From positions 1 through 34,636 of the forward strand of contig CACZXN010000024.1 of assembly GCA_902785075.1 (NCBI GenBank): a DNA stretch of 34,636 bases, in the 5' to 3' direction. A program made the translations under genes and the position numbers. This document shows, piece by piece, positions 1-7,300 of this stretch (position 1 is its first letter; the number at the start of each line of letters is the position of its first letter). The DNA is from an uncultured Bacteroidales bacterium (GTDB lineage Bacteria > Bacteroidota > Bacteroidia > Bacteroidales > Bacteroidaceae). A model generated the notes under the pieces. That model searched no databases, was not told where the DNA came from, and worked only from the letters and a program-made list of their open reading frames with translations.

Positions 1-1
1 G

Positions 2-208
2 CTCTGTGAAAAAAGCTACCTTCTGGCGAATGGCGTAACGAAGAAACAACCTTTCTACCAACTCACCAAGACCGAGTGCCTGTACATCGCCACGAAGTTG
101 AACTATGAGGCACATGCTAAGTTGGTGATGCGTTGGGAGGAGTTGGAACGTCATGGCGTCTTTTCGTCGATGAAATGGGGGAAAAATAGCGAAAAGTATC
201 ATATATGA
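2..208 (+). CDS. Rha-like phage regulatory protein, C-terminal part (cut by window edge)
   Basis: An open frame enters from the left edge and runs 68 codons to a TGA at 206-208. The part containing FYQLTKTECLYIATKL, followed by VMRWEELERHG, resembles the end of the conserved region of phage Rha-type regulators: Y-x-hydrophobic-T-K/R, then a hydrophobic stretch, then an amphipathic helix with W and E. Rha-family proteins are found on prophages and integrative elements and act as DNA-binding regulators or antirepressors. The N-terminal DNA-binding part lies outside the window, so the assignment rests on about 40 residues. The downstream neighbour is an AT-rich inverted repeat and then a hairpin row, which suits the edge of a mobile element. 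It could instead be another KilA-N/ORF6-type phage protein. Confidence 0.5.
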   Translation, partial: LCEKSYLLANGVTKKQPFYQLTKTECLYIATKLNYEAHAKLVMRWEELERHGVFSSMKWGKNSEKYHI

Positions 209-222
209 CTTAACGATGTTAC

Positions 223-269
223 ATATTTACAATAATATATAACGTATGATACATGTATATTGTAAATAT
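223..269. repeat. 12-bp AT-rich inverted repeat
   Basis: ATATTTACAATA at 223-234 is matched exactly by its reverse complement at 258-269, with a 23-bp spacer. The 8-mer TTACATAT also occurs in direct orientation just outside each arm. Together they look like an operator or recombination-site arrangement directly behind the Rha-like gene. Function is inferred only from position and symmetry. Confidence 0.5.
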
Positions 270-304
270 TACATATGATTAATAAGATAGAGGGGGTATG
301 AAAG

Positions 305-497
305 CCCGGGCTGAAACTTCAGCTCGGGGGCCTACAAGGATGCCAACAGCAAGAATGATAGTTAATGGGCGCAATTTGCGCTGGTTAATTACAAAGACAA
401 GAAGGTGAGCACCGCCCCGATTCGGGGCACTGCTTCTGCCAGCAAACTAAACATGTTGATTCTGAGGATAATGGAGTCGCGAAACGCGACACCATTG
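305..497. repeat. Row of four long, short-looped hairpins
   Basis: Four near-perfect inverted repeats follow each other. At 305-328 there are 11 pairs with one G-U and a 2-nt centre. At 360-390 there are 15-nt arms around one central base, with one mismatch and a few G-U pairs. At 407-435 there are 7 perfect inner pairs, a 2x2 internal loop and 5 outer pairs. At 469-497 there are 6 inner pairs, one A-A mismatch and at least 6 outer pairs around an AAA loop. Centres are 46-62 nt apart. Each has a GC-rich core such as GCCCCGA/TCGGGGC. They are not simple terminators because no T-tract follows any of them. They could be a structured RNA, a REP-like cluster or a secondary-structure-dependent DNA site. 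Confidence 0.6.
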
Positions 498-522
498 GTG
501 GCAAATTAGGGCGACGAACAGC

Positions 523-538
523 AAAAAACCGGTTTTTT
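523..538. terminator. A/T-flanked CCGG palindrome, weak bidirectional terminator candidate
   Basis: Six A, then CCGG, then eight T (the palindrome uses six of them). The sequence is perfectly palindromic and ends in a T-tract on the plus strand. It closes the hairpin row and lies just before the dnaX promoter, so it could insulate dnaX from upstream transcription. The pairing has almost no room for a loop, so the call is tentative. Confidence 0.3.
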
Positions 539-546
539 TTCTAAAT

Positions 547-574
547 CTCTAAACGCTAATCTCTCAACTCTGAA
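547..574. repeat. Heptad array in front of the dnaX promoter
   Basis: Four consecutive 7-mers, CTCTAAA, CGCTAAT, CTCTCAA and CTCTGAA, share the frame C-x-C-T-x-A-A/T. A C plus T-tract follows, then the -7 box begins 10 nt after the last heptad. The same layout, with nearly the same units, occurs at 27934-27961 in front of the CE1 esterase gene. Confidence 0.7.
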
Positions 575-584
575 CTTTTTTTTG

Positions 585-592
585 TAACTTTG
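585..592 (+). promoter_or_regulatory. dnaX promoter, -7 box TAACTTTG
   Basis: TAACTTTG matches the Bacteroidetes housekeeping sigma -7 consensus TAnnTTTG. The expected transcription start is near 598, giving a leader of about 20 nt before the ATG at 617. No TTTG is seen at -33. That position is occupied by the heptad array. Confidence 0.75.
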
Positions 593-616
593 CAGAGAAA
601 TTAAAATGAAGGAATC

Positions 617-2341
617 ATGGAAGGTTATATGGTGTCAGCACGCAAGTATCGTCCGATGACGTTCGACTCGGTAGTGGGGCAGGGTGCCTTGACTACGACG
701 CTGAAGAAGTCGATTCAGACGGGACATCTTGCGCATGCTTATCTGTTTTGCGGACCTCGTGGGGTAGGCAAGACCACTTGTGCCCGCATCTTTGCGAAGA
801 TTATCAACTGTATGTCGCCTACCGACGATGGTGAGGCTTGTGGTGTTTGTGAGTCGTGTATGGCTTTCAACGAGCAGCGTTCGCTGAATATCTATGAGTT
901 GGATGCGGCTTCGAATAATACGGTAGAAGATATAAGAAACCTGATTGAACAGACGCGCATTCCTCCTCAGATAGGTAAATATAAGGTGTTTATCATCGAC
1001 GAGGTGCACATGTTGTCGAATCAGGCGTTCAATGCCTTCCTGAAGACATTGGAGGAACCGCCTCACTATGTGATTTTCATTCTCGCTACGACAGAGAAGC
1101 ATAAGTTGCTGCCAACGATCCTGAGCCGTTGTCAGATATACGACTTCAATCGCATGACCATCAAGGACATTGTGGCTCATCTGCAGAAGGTGGCAGAAAA
1201 GGAGGGCGTGACAGCAGAGCCGGAGGCTTTGGCTGTGATTGCCGAGAAGGCCGATGGTGGTATGCGTGATGCGTTGTCGATATTCGACCAGGTCACTGCC
1301 TATTGCGACGGAAATATCACCTACAAGCAGACGATCGCTAACCTCAACGTGCTCGACTACGATTACTATTTCAAGTTGGTTGATTACTTCCTGGGAGGGC
1401 AGATTCCTGAAATCATGAGTACGTTCAACGAAATCATCAACAAGGGCTTCGAGGGCAATCATTTCATCAATGGGTTGAATGCTCACCTGAGGAACTTGCT
1501 GATGTGTAGGGACGAGAAGACGACCCAGTTGCTTGATACGAACGACAATGTGCGTCAGCGATACATTGAGCAGTCGAAAAAATGCAAGCCGCAATTCCTC
1601 TATCGTGCCATCAGAAAGTGTACGGATTGCGACATCAACTATAAGCTGAGCCAGAACAAACGGTTGTTGGTTGAGATTACGCTGATTGAGATAGCACAGT
1701 CAACTCAAGACGAAGGAGCTTCGGCGGGGCGTCGCCCTGCTAAGACATTAAAACCATTATTCAACAGAGCCGCAGTGAAGAAGTCAGTAGCTGCTGCTCA
1801 ACCTGCCGTTTCCACAACTGCAACTCCCACAACGGCAGCTCCCACAACTGCAGCTCCCACAACTGCAACTCCCACAACTGCAACTCCCACAACTGCAACT
1901 CCCACAACTGCAGCTCCCCAACAGGAAGCGCCCAACAAAAGTGCTCAACCTGCTCCGACCACAGCTCCTGTACCGGCTTTGCCAGCTGATGCTACGTTCG
2001 ACGAAGAGAACCTGACGCGAGCCATCAAAATCTTTTCGCAGACTTTGCCGCATGGAGGCATACGTGCCCAGTTGTTCCGTCTGACGCCACGACTGTTGGG
2101 TGCCGACTCGTTTGAAATCGAGGTCGATAATCCGGCCATTGAAGCACAGATGCGACAATACCTGCCACAACTGACGGAATATGTAAAGACTGCCCTGAAA
2201 ATGTCATCGGTACGAGCCGTCGTGAAAGTTGCGGAGTTCGACCCGACAATTGTGCTTACGAATGCACAATATTACGCAAAAATGAAAGAAAAGAATCCCG
2301 TTTTGGCAATTCTTGAGAAAGAAATGCAACTTCATCTCTAA
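617..2341 (+). CDS. dnaX: DNA polymerase III subunit gamma/tau
   Basis: Clamp-loader ATPase subunit of the replicative DNA polymerase. The N-terminal AAA+ module shows Walker A GPRGVGKT (residues 46-53), a zinc site with Cys65, Cys75, Cys78 and Cys81, Walker B VFIIDE (124-129) and the sensor/Arg-finger SRC motif (170-172). A Pro/Thr/Ala low-complexity linker (about 399-433) follows, encoded by seven 15-bp DNA repeats. The C-terminal part (about 450-574) is the diverged tau-like region. The start at 617 gives MEGYMVSARKYRP, matching the usual Bacteroidales beginning; a second in-frame ATG at 629 would cut this. I see no E. coli-type slippery A AAA AAG, so a frameshifted gamma form is not supported. 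It has its own promoter and is followed closely by the DivIC-like gene. Confidence 0.97.
   Translation: MEGYMVSARKYRPMTFDSVVGQGALTTTLKKSIQTGHLAHAYLFCGPRGVGKTTCARIFAKIINCMSPTDDGEACGVCESCMAFNEQRSLNIYELDAASNNTVEDIRNLIEQTRIPPQIGKYKVFIIDEVHMLSNQAFNAFLKTLEEPPHYVIFILATTEKHKLLPTILSRCQIYDFNRMTIKDIVAHLQKVAEKEGVTAEPEALAVIAEKADGGMRDALSIFDQVTAYCDGNITYKQTIANLNVLDYDYYFKLVDYFLGGQIPEIMSTFNEIINKGFEGNHFINGLNAHLRNLLMCRDEKTTQLLDTNDNVRQRYIEQSKKCKPQFLYRAIRKCTDCDINYKLSQNKRLLVEITLIEIAQSTQDEGASAGRRPAKTLKPLFNRAAVKKSVAAAQPAVSTTATPTTAAPTTAAPTTATPTTATPTTATPTTAAPQQEAPNKSAQPAPTTAPVPALPADATFDEENLTRAIKIFSQTLPHGGIRAQLFRLTPRLLGADSFEIEVDNPAIEAQMRQYLPQLTEYVKTALKMSSVRAVVKVAEFDPTIVLTNAQYYAKMKEKNPVLAILEKEMQLHL
1811..1915 (+). repeat. 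Seven 15-bp coding repeats in dnaX
   Basis: Seven tandem 15-bp units with consensus CCCACAACTGCAACT encode (S/P)TTA(T/A). Units differ at only one to three positions, so the array is young or homogenised. Because 15 is a multiple of three, copy number can change by slippage without a frameshift, altering only the linker between the ATPase and the tau-like region. Confidence 0.9.
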
Positions 2342-2344
2342 TTA

Positions 2345-2376
2345 TTTGGTGATTCGAAAAAAAATGACTAACTTCG
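2345..2376 (+). promoter_or_regulatory. Promoter of the divIC-like gene
   Basis: TTTG at 2345-2348 and TAACTTCG at 2369-2376 are 20 nt apart, the normal Bacteroidetes -33/-7 geometry. The -7 box has one deviation (TTCG for TTTG). The predicted start near 2383 leaves about 26 nt before the ATG at 2409. This would let the septum gene be transcribed separately from dnaX. Confidence 0.55.
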
Positions 2377-2408
2377 CAGCGAATTTTCAAAGGCTCTGTT
2401 ACTGATCA

Positions 2409-2705
2409 ATGAAACGAACATTCAAGCATTTCCTGATGAGATACAAATACGTGATTTCGATCGTCGTATTTGGTGTGCTGATTGGTTTTGTCGGCGATCA
2501 TTGTCTGGTGAAGCGTTATCAACAGAAACAGGAGATAGCCGAACTGAAGAGCCAGATCAACGAACAGAAGAGAATATACGAGAACGATAAGATAGATTTA
2601 GAGAGAATACATAACAATCCCGAAGCTGTGAAGCGTGTGGCGCGTGAAAAGTATTATATGAAGACAGAAGATGAAGAAATCTTCGTGATTGACGACGATG
2701 ATTAA
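2409..2705 (+). CDS. DivIC/FtsB-like septum formation initiator
   Basis: Small bitopic division protein of 98 residues, of the usual family length. A short basic cytoplasmic N-terminus (MKRTFKHFLMRYKY) precedes one membrane segment (about 14-30). A coiled coil with Lys/Glu/Gln heptads (about 34-66) follows, then the conserved block NNPEAVKRVAREKYYM (about 68-83) typical of DivIC/FtsB proteins. The end is strongly acidic (DDDD). Proteins of this family join FtsL and FtsQ/DivIB in the divisome and sit outside the membrane by their coiled coil. The gene lies between dnaX and a small membrane protein gene that starts 8 nt after its stop. Confidence 0.85.
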   Translation: MKRTFKHFLMRYKYVISIVVFGVLIGFVGDHCLVKRYQQKQEIAELKSQINEQKRIYENDKIDLERIHNNPEAVKRVAREKYYMKTEDEEIFVIDDDD

Positions 2706-2713
2706 CAAATTAA

Positions 2714-3106
2714 ATGAGTAAAGACAACGTATTAGGGTATATCGCAAATATTGGTGAAGTTTTGGTTTTAATTGGTGCCGCTCTTTGGATAACAGGATGT
2801 GAATTCTTAAACTATGTTTTTGCAGTAGGTACTTTGCTTTTTGCTATAGGCAGATTCTTTGAAAAACATCCTCAATCAACAATAACACTCCGCCGACTTT
2901 ACTTACAACGCACGATTGGTGTTGTCATACTGATCGTTGCCGCATTGCTGATGTTCTTCTATGAATACATCAACGGGATTGAAATCAGCGATTACAAAGT
3001 GCACGCCACCGCATCTGCGTGGTTGTTGCCATTCTTCATATTTGTAGTAATAGAATTATATACGGCATTTCGCATACCAAGCGAACTTAAAAAAGAAAAC
3101 AAATGA
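2714..3106 (+). CDS. Small four-helix membrane protein, function unknown
   Basis: A 130-residue protein with four hydrophobic stretches, at about 13-28, 33-44, 66-84 and 102-116. The first pair, rich in Gly and small residues (ITGCEFLNYVFAVGTLLFAIGRFFEKH), resembles the YrhK-like fold of small bacterial membrane proteins, but I am not certain of the family. There are no catalytic motifs. The stop overlaps the purB start in an ATGA arrangement (3103-3106), so translation of the two is probably coupled. It lies 8 nt after the divIC-like gene. Co-transcription with a division gene and purB seems to be positional rather than functional. Confidence 0.7.
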   Translation: MSKDNVLGYIANIGEVLVLIGAALWITGCEFLNYVFAVGTLLFAIGRFFEKHPQSTITLRRLYLQRTIGVVILIVAALLMFFYEYINGIEISDYKVHATASAWLLPFFIFVVIELYTAFRIPSELKKENK

Positions 3107-4440
3107 CACTATCCGAGTTAACAGCAGTTTCTCCCATCGACGGACGCTATAGAGGCAAGACCGATTGTCTGGCACCTTACTTTTCAGAGTATGCTTTGAT
3201 TAAGTATCGTGTAAGGGTAGAGATAGAGTATTTCATCGCATTGACGGCTTTTCTCAAAGTGTTTGAAGTCGGCAAGGTAGAATCGGCTTTGCGTGCCATC
3301 TACCAAAATTTTACGGAAGCAGATGCACAACGCATTAAAGATATAGAAAAGGTAACCAATCACGATGTGAAGGCTGTCGAATACTTCATCAAGGAGAAGT
3401 TTGACGAGATGGGCGGCTTGGAACCCTATAAGGAGTTCATCCATTTCGGATTGACCAGTCAGGACATCAACAACACAAGCGTGCCCCTCTCAATCAAGGA
3501 AGCCCTCGAAGACGTCTATTACCCAATGATGGACGAGTTGATTGCTCAACTGCAGGAATATGCAGATGCGTGGAAAGACATCCCGATGTTGGCAAAGACA
3601 CATGGTCAGCCAGCTTCGCCAACCCGTTTGGGTAAGGAAGTGATGGTTTATGTGTATCGACTGACCGAACAACTCAACGCCTTGAAGGCTTGCAAGATTA
3701 CAGCTAAGTTTGGTGGTGCTACAGGCAATTACAATGCTCATCATGTGGCATATCCTCAGATTGACTGGAAGGCATTCGGCAATCAGTTCGTAAGTGAGCG
3801 TCTGGGATTGGAGCGCGAGCAATGGACCACACAAATCAGTAATTACGACAATCTGGGAGCGGTGTTCAACGCAATGGCTCGCATCAATACCATCATGATT
3901 GACCTCGACCGCGATTTCTGGATGTATGTGTCAATGGAATACTTCAAGCAGAAGATAAAGGCAGGCGAAGTAGGTTCGAGTGCAATGCCTCACAAAGTCA
4001 ATCCAATCGACTTCGAGAATTCGGAGGGAAACCTCGGTATCGCAAACGCCATCCTCTCACATCTGGCAAACAAACTGCCTGTGTCACGTCTGCAACGCGA
4101 CCTTACTGATTCAACTGTATTGCGCAATGTGGGAGTGCCAATGGGACACATGGTGATTGCCATTCAGAGTTCGCTCAAGGGATTGCGCAAGCTGTTGATC
4201 AACGAGGCAGCCATCCAGCGCGACCTCGACAATTGCTGGGCAGTATGTGCAGAGGGTATTCAGACAATCCTCCGTCGTGAAGGCTATCCACATCCTTACG
4301 AAGCATTGAAGGCACTCACTCGTACGAACAATGCCATCACTCAGCAGAGTATTGCCGACTTTATCGAAGGATTAGAGGTCGGTGAGCAGGTAAAGGAAGA
4401 ACTACGGCAGATTACGCCGAACACATATTATGGAATGTAA
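3103..4440 (+). CDS. purB: Adenylosuccinate lyase
   Basis: Cleaves adenylosuccinate to AMP and fumarate, and SAICAR to AICAR and fumarate, in purine synthesis. The 445-residue protein shows the fumarase/aspartase superfamily signature SSAMPHKVNPIDFENSEGN (about 292-310), where the mobile loop serine acts as catalytic base. It also has the KTHGQPASPTRLG block with His167, and TSQDINNT (118-125) contributing substrate contacts. It belongs to the longer E. coli-like class of PurB. The start codon overlaps the stop of the preceding membrane protein gene (ATGA). The next gene begins 83 nt downstream, and I see no terminator between them. Confidence 0.97.
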   Translation: MTLSELTAVSPIDGRYRGKTDCLAPYFSEYALIKYRVRVEIEYFIALTAFLKVFEVGKVESALRAIYQNFTEADAQRIKDIEKVTNHDVKAVEYFIKEKFDEMGGLEPYKEFIHFGLTSQDINNTSVPLSIKEALEDVYYPMMDELIAQLQEYADAWKDIPMLAKTHGQPASPTRLGKEVMVYVYRLTEQLNALKACKITAKFGGATGNYNAHHVAYPQIDWKAFGNQFVSERLGLEREQWTTQISNYDNLGAVFNAMARINTIMIDLDRDFWMYVSMEYFKQKIKAGEVGSSAMPHKVNPIDFENSEGNLGIANAILSHLANKLPVSRLQRDLTDSTVLRNVGVPMGHMVIAIQSSLKGLRKLLINEAAIQRDLDNCWAVCAEGIQTILRREGYPHPYEALKALTRTNNAITQQSIADFIEGLEVGEQVKEELRQITPNTYYGM

Positions 4441-4523
4441 GGACACAATGTCCAATATACAAACACAGTATTTATGTGAATAAAGAAATTTAGTTAATTA
4501 ACACAAATCAATTTTAAGTGATT

Positions 4524-5762
4524 ATGGAAAATGAGAAATGGCACAACGATGCCAATGAAAAACGTCCTCAGCGTCCTCGTTTTACGCGAGTAGAGCGAGC
4601 TTACAGTGCAAATGGTAATTCAGGTGAACATGCATTCCGTCCACAAGGATTTGAGTCGCATGCAACGAATGGTGAACATCAAGGAAGCTATAACACACCT
4701 CGTCAGGGTGGTTATAATCGTCAGGGAAACGGTCAGGGCGGTTACAACAACAATCGTCAGGGTGGTTACAACAACAATCGCCAAGGTGGTTTCAACAATC
4801 GTCAGGGAAATGGTCAAGGCGGTTACAACAACAATCGCCAGGGTGGTTACAACAACAATCGCCAAGGCGGCTACAACAACAATCGCCAAGGCGGCTACAA
4901 CAACAATCGTCAAGGCGGTTACAATAAGCAGCGTCAGGGTGGTGGACAAGGACTGTTCCGCCAGCGTTCTGCCGATTACAATCCAAATGCAAAATACAGC
5001 TTAAAGAAGCAAATAGAATATAAGGAGTATCTTGACGACCCGAATGCTCCAATCCGTTTGAATAAGTTCCTTGCAAATGCAGGTGTATGCTCACGTCGTG
5101 AGGCAGACGAATTTATCCAGGCAGGAGTGATCAAGGTAAACGGTGAAATTGTTACAGAGCTGGGTACAAAAGTACAGCGCACAGATCAGGTTCACTTCCA
5201 TGACCAGTTGGTAAGTCTTGAGAAGAAAGTTTATGTGTTGCTGAACAAACCAAAGGATTATGTCACAACAGCCGATGATCCTCAGGCACGTAAGACCGTG
5301 ATGGATCTTGTAAAGAACTGTTGCCGCGAACGAATCTATCCAGTAGGACGACTCGACCGCAACACAACAGGTGTACTGCTCTTCACCAACGATGGAGAAC
5401 TGGCTTCGAAGCTGACACATCCAAAGTTCTTCAAGAAGAAAATCTATCATGTCTATCTCGATAAGAATTGCGCAGCAGCCGACTTGCAGAAAATAGCAGA
5501 GGGTATCGAACTCGAAGACGGTCCAATCCATGCAGATGCTATCAGCTACGCAAGCGATACTGACCGCAAGCAAATCGGTATTGAGATTCACTCAGGAAAG
5601 AACCGTATCGTTCGTCGTATCTTTGAAGCTCTCGGCTACAGAGTCATCAAACTCGACCGAGTTGTCTTTGCCGGATTGACGAAGAAAGGACTCAAGCGTG
5701 GAGATTGGCGATTCCTCACAGAGCAGGAAGTTGCGATGCTTCACATGAATACACAAGACTAA
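4524..5762 (+). CDS. Ribosomal large-subunit pseudouridine synthase, RluB/RsuA type, with repeat arm
   Basis: Converts a specific uridine of rRNA to pseudouridine. The S4 RNA-binding domain (about residues 176-225, starting IRLNKFLANAGVCSRREAD) and the RsuA-type catalytic domain follow a 140-residue low-complexity arm. GRLDRNTTG carries the catalytic Asp (Asp278 from this start), and later SGKNRIVRRIFEALGY is the conserved family block. The arm (about 60-140) is made of GGYNNNRQ units. A GTG at 4518 lies two codons upstream in frame, but the ATG at 4524 is the more natural start. The exact target uridine cannot be told from sequence; RluB (23S 2605) or RluE/RluF-like activities are possible. 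asnS begins 40 nt downstream. Confidence 0.92.
   Translation: MENEKWHNDANEKRPQRPRFTRVERAYSANGNSGEHAFRPQGFESHATNGEHQGSYNTPRQGGYNRQGNGQGGYNNNRQGGYNNNRQGGFNNRQGNGQGGYNNNRQGGYNNNRQGGYNNNRQGGYNNNRQGGYNKQRQGGGQGLFRQRSADYNPNAKYSLKKQIEYKEYLDDPNAPIRLNKFLANAGVCSRREADEFIQAGVIKVNGEIVTELGTKVQRTDQVHFHDQLVSLEKKVYVLLNKPKDYVTTADDPQARKTVMDLVKNCCRERIYPVGRLDRNTTGVLLFTNDGELASKLTHPKFFKKKIYHVYLDKNCAAADLQKIAEGIELEDGPIHADAISYASDTDRKQIGIEIHSGKNRIVRRIFEALGYRVIKLDRVVFAGLTKKGLKRGDWRFLTEQEVAMLHMNTQD
4701..4943 (+). repeat. 24-bp coding repeats (GGYNNNRQ) in the pseudouridine synthase arm
   Basis: Six exact GGYNNNRQ octapeptides plus shortened or altered copies (GGFNNRQGNGQ, GGYNKQRQ) are encoded by 24-bp near-identical DNA units. 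Third-position differences such as CGT/CGC and GGT/GGC show some divergence. The repeat keeps long open frames on the other strand and other frames, which are shadows. Confidence 0.9.
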
Positions 5763-5802
5763 GGCAGTTAGTGTAAAGTCTCAAATGTAAATAGTTAGAA
5801 CA

Positions 5803-7242
5803 ATGAAACGAACAAAGATAGTAGACCTGTTGAAACGTGAAGATTATGGCTCACAGGTCTGTGTGAAAGGATGGGTAAGAACCAAACGTGGTAGTAAAGC
5901 GGTTAACTTTATTGCGCTCAACGACGGCTCTACCATCAATAATGTGCAGGTAGTGGCTGACGTTGAGAAGTTTGACCCAGAGATGATGAAACTCATCACC
6001 ACTGGTGCATGCCTCAGCGTTGAGGGACAGATGGTGCAAAGCATAGGCTCTGGTCAAGCAGTAGAAATACAGGCAACCGCCATCGAGGTGCTTGGCGAGT
6101 GCCCTGCCGACTACCCAATGCAGAAGAAAGGACAGAGTTTCGAATATATGCGTCAGCATGCTCACATGCGTCTGCGTACCAATACATTCGGAGCTGTGAT
6201 GCGTATTCGTCACAACATGGCGATGGCTATTCATACCTATTTCCATGAGCACGGATATTTCTATTTCCATACACCACTCATCACGGCAAGCGACTGCGAA
6301 GGAGCAGGCAACATGTTCCAGGTGACAACCAAGAACCTGTATGACTTGAAGAAGGACGAGCAGGGTAAGATTATCTACGACGACGACTTCTTCGGACAGC
6401 AGACATCGCTCACGGTGAGCGGACAGCTTGAAGGCGAACTCGGAGCTACTGCACTTGGAGCTATCTACACCTTTGGCCCAACATTCCGTGCAGAGAATAG
6501 TAACACTCCAAGACACTTGGCTGAGTTCTGGATGATTGAACCTGAAGTGGCATTCATTGATCAGGAAGAGTTGATGGACCTTGAGGAAGATTTTATCAAG
6601 TATTGCGTCAAGTGGGCCCTTGACCACTGCAAGGATGACCTCAACTTCCTCAACAAGATGATTGACAACGGACTTATTGAACGCCTCGAAGGTGTGCTCA
6701 AGGAAACCTTTGTCCGACTGCCTTATACCAAAGGAATAGAAATACTGCAAGAAGCGATTAAAAACGGTCGTAAGTTTGAATTCCCATGCAATTGGGGTGA
6801 TGATCTTGCATCCGAGCACGAGCGCTACCTTGTGGAGGAACATTTCAAGAAGCCTGTCATTATGACTGACTATCCTCGCGAGTTCAAGTCGTTCTACATG
6901 AAACAGAACGAACAGACAGCAGATGGAGGTTCGGTTGGCTATCAGGGAGCAATCGCACCAGGACCAACGATGCAGGGTACGGACGTACTCTTCCCACAGA
7001 TTGGCGAAATCATCGGAGGTTCGGTACGTGAAGCATCTTATGACAAACTTATGGGAGAAATTGAACGACGTAAGATGGATATGACCCACCTGTGGTGGTA
7101 TCTCGATACACGTAAGTATGGCTCATGTCCACATGGAGGATTCGGATTGGGATTCGAGCGACTTATCCTCTTTGTGACAGGAATGCAAAACATCCGCGAT
7201 GTGATACCATTCCCCCGTACACCAAAGAACGCAGAGTTTTAA
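5803..7242 (+). CDS. asnS: Asparaginyl-tRNA synthetase
   Basis: Charges tRNA-Asn. It is a class IIb synthetase of 479 residues. The OB-fold anticodon-binding domain (about 1-110, [24 protein letters not shown]) comes first, then the catalytic domain. Motif 2 is [21 protein letters not shown]-like at about 228-248, and motif 3 is [12 protein letters not shown] at about 446-457. The ending PRTPKNAEF is typical for Bacteroidetes AsnRS. The last codons and the stop lie inside the stem and loop of the terminator at 7228-7256. It is the last gene of the plus-strand run that starts with dnaX. Confidence 0.97.
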   Translation: MKRTKIVDLLKREDYGSQVCVKGWVRTKRGSKAVNFIALNDGSTINNVQVVADVEKFDPEMMKLITTGACLSVEGQMVQSIGSGQAVEIQATAIEVLGECPADYPMQKKGQSFEYMRQHAHMRLRTNTFGAVMRIRHNMAMAIHTYFHEHGYFYFHTPLITASDCEGAGNMFQVTTKNLYDLKKDEQGKIIYDDDFFGQQTSLTVSGQLEGELGATALGAIYTFGPTFRAENSNTPRHLAEFWMIEPEVAFIDQEELMDLEEDFIKYCVKWALDHCKDDLNFLNKMIDNGLIERLEGVLKETFVRLPYTKGIEILQEAIKNGRKFEFPCNWGDDLASEHERYLVEEHFKKPVIMTDYPREFKSFYMKQNEQTADGGSVGYQGAIAPGPTMQGTDVLFPQIGEIIGGSVREASYDKLMGEIERRKMDMTHLWWYLDTRKYGSCPHGGFGLGFERLILFVTGMQNIRDVIPFPRTPKNAEF

Positions 7243-7256
7243 CCTCTGCGTTTTTT
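7228..7256 (+). terminator. asnS intrinsic terminator overlapping the gene end
   Basis: AACGCAGAG (7228-7236) pairs with CTCTGCGTT (7244-7252), with a 7-nt loop and then a T-tract to 7258. The stop codon TAA (7240-7242) lies in the loop, and the last four sense codons plus part of a fifth form the 5' arm and the start of the loop. The AAAs before the stem can also pair with the T-tract, so it may act on both strands. Confidence 0.92.
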
Positions 7257-7300
7257 TTGTAATCGAACTGTTCGGATAGGATAATATTGACGATACAGAA

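Larger units (their letters stand above)
209..616. other. 408-bp region without a convincing gene, rich in inverted repeats
   Basis: The region holds an AT-rich inverted repeat (223-269), a row of four long short-looped hairpins (305-497), a perfect A/T-rich palindrome (523-538), a heptad array (547-574) and the dnaX promoter (585-592). The only ATG-started frame of note, 298-408 (36 codons, rich in Arg, Ala and Thr), runs through two of the hairpins and has no recognisable features. I regard it as chance. The composition changes sharply from the AT-rich first 90 bases to the GC-rich hairpin part, which suggests material of different origin next to the phage-type gene tail. Confidence 0.6.

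Noticed and set aside
298-408. 36-codon frame MKARAETSARG...
   Set aside because: It runs through two strong hairpins, is Arg-rich and has no similarity I recognise. RNA or DNA structure explains the sequence better.
1577-1583. A6 run as a possible dnaX frameshift site
   Set aside because: The codon phase is AAA AAA TGC, not the A AAA AAG slippery heptamer, and no stimulating hairpin is obvious; it would truncate the protein well before the low-complexity linker.
635-1594. 319-codon minus-strand frame
   Set aside because: It is a shadow of dnaX, whose sense frame has all clamp-loader motifs.
4606-5004. Val/Thr-rich frames inside the pseudouridine synthase gene (both strands)
   Set aside because: They are produced by the 24-bp repeat being open in several frames.
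5851-7089. 412-codon open frame on the minus strand
   Set aside because: It lies entirely inside asnS on the opposite strand, has no recognisable domain, and its translation is rich in His, Leu and Cys as expected for a mirror of a real gene.
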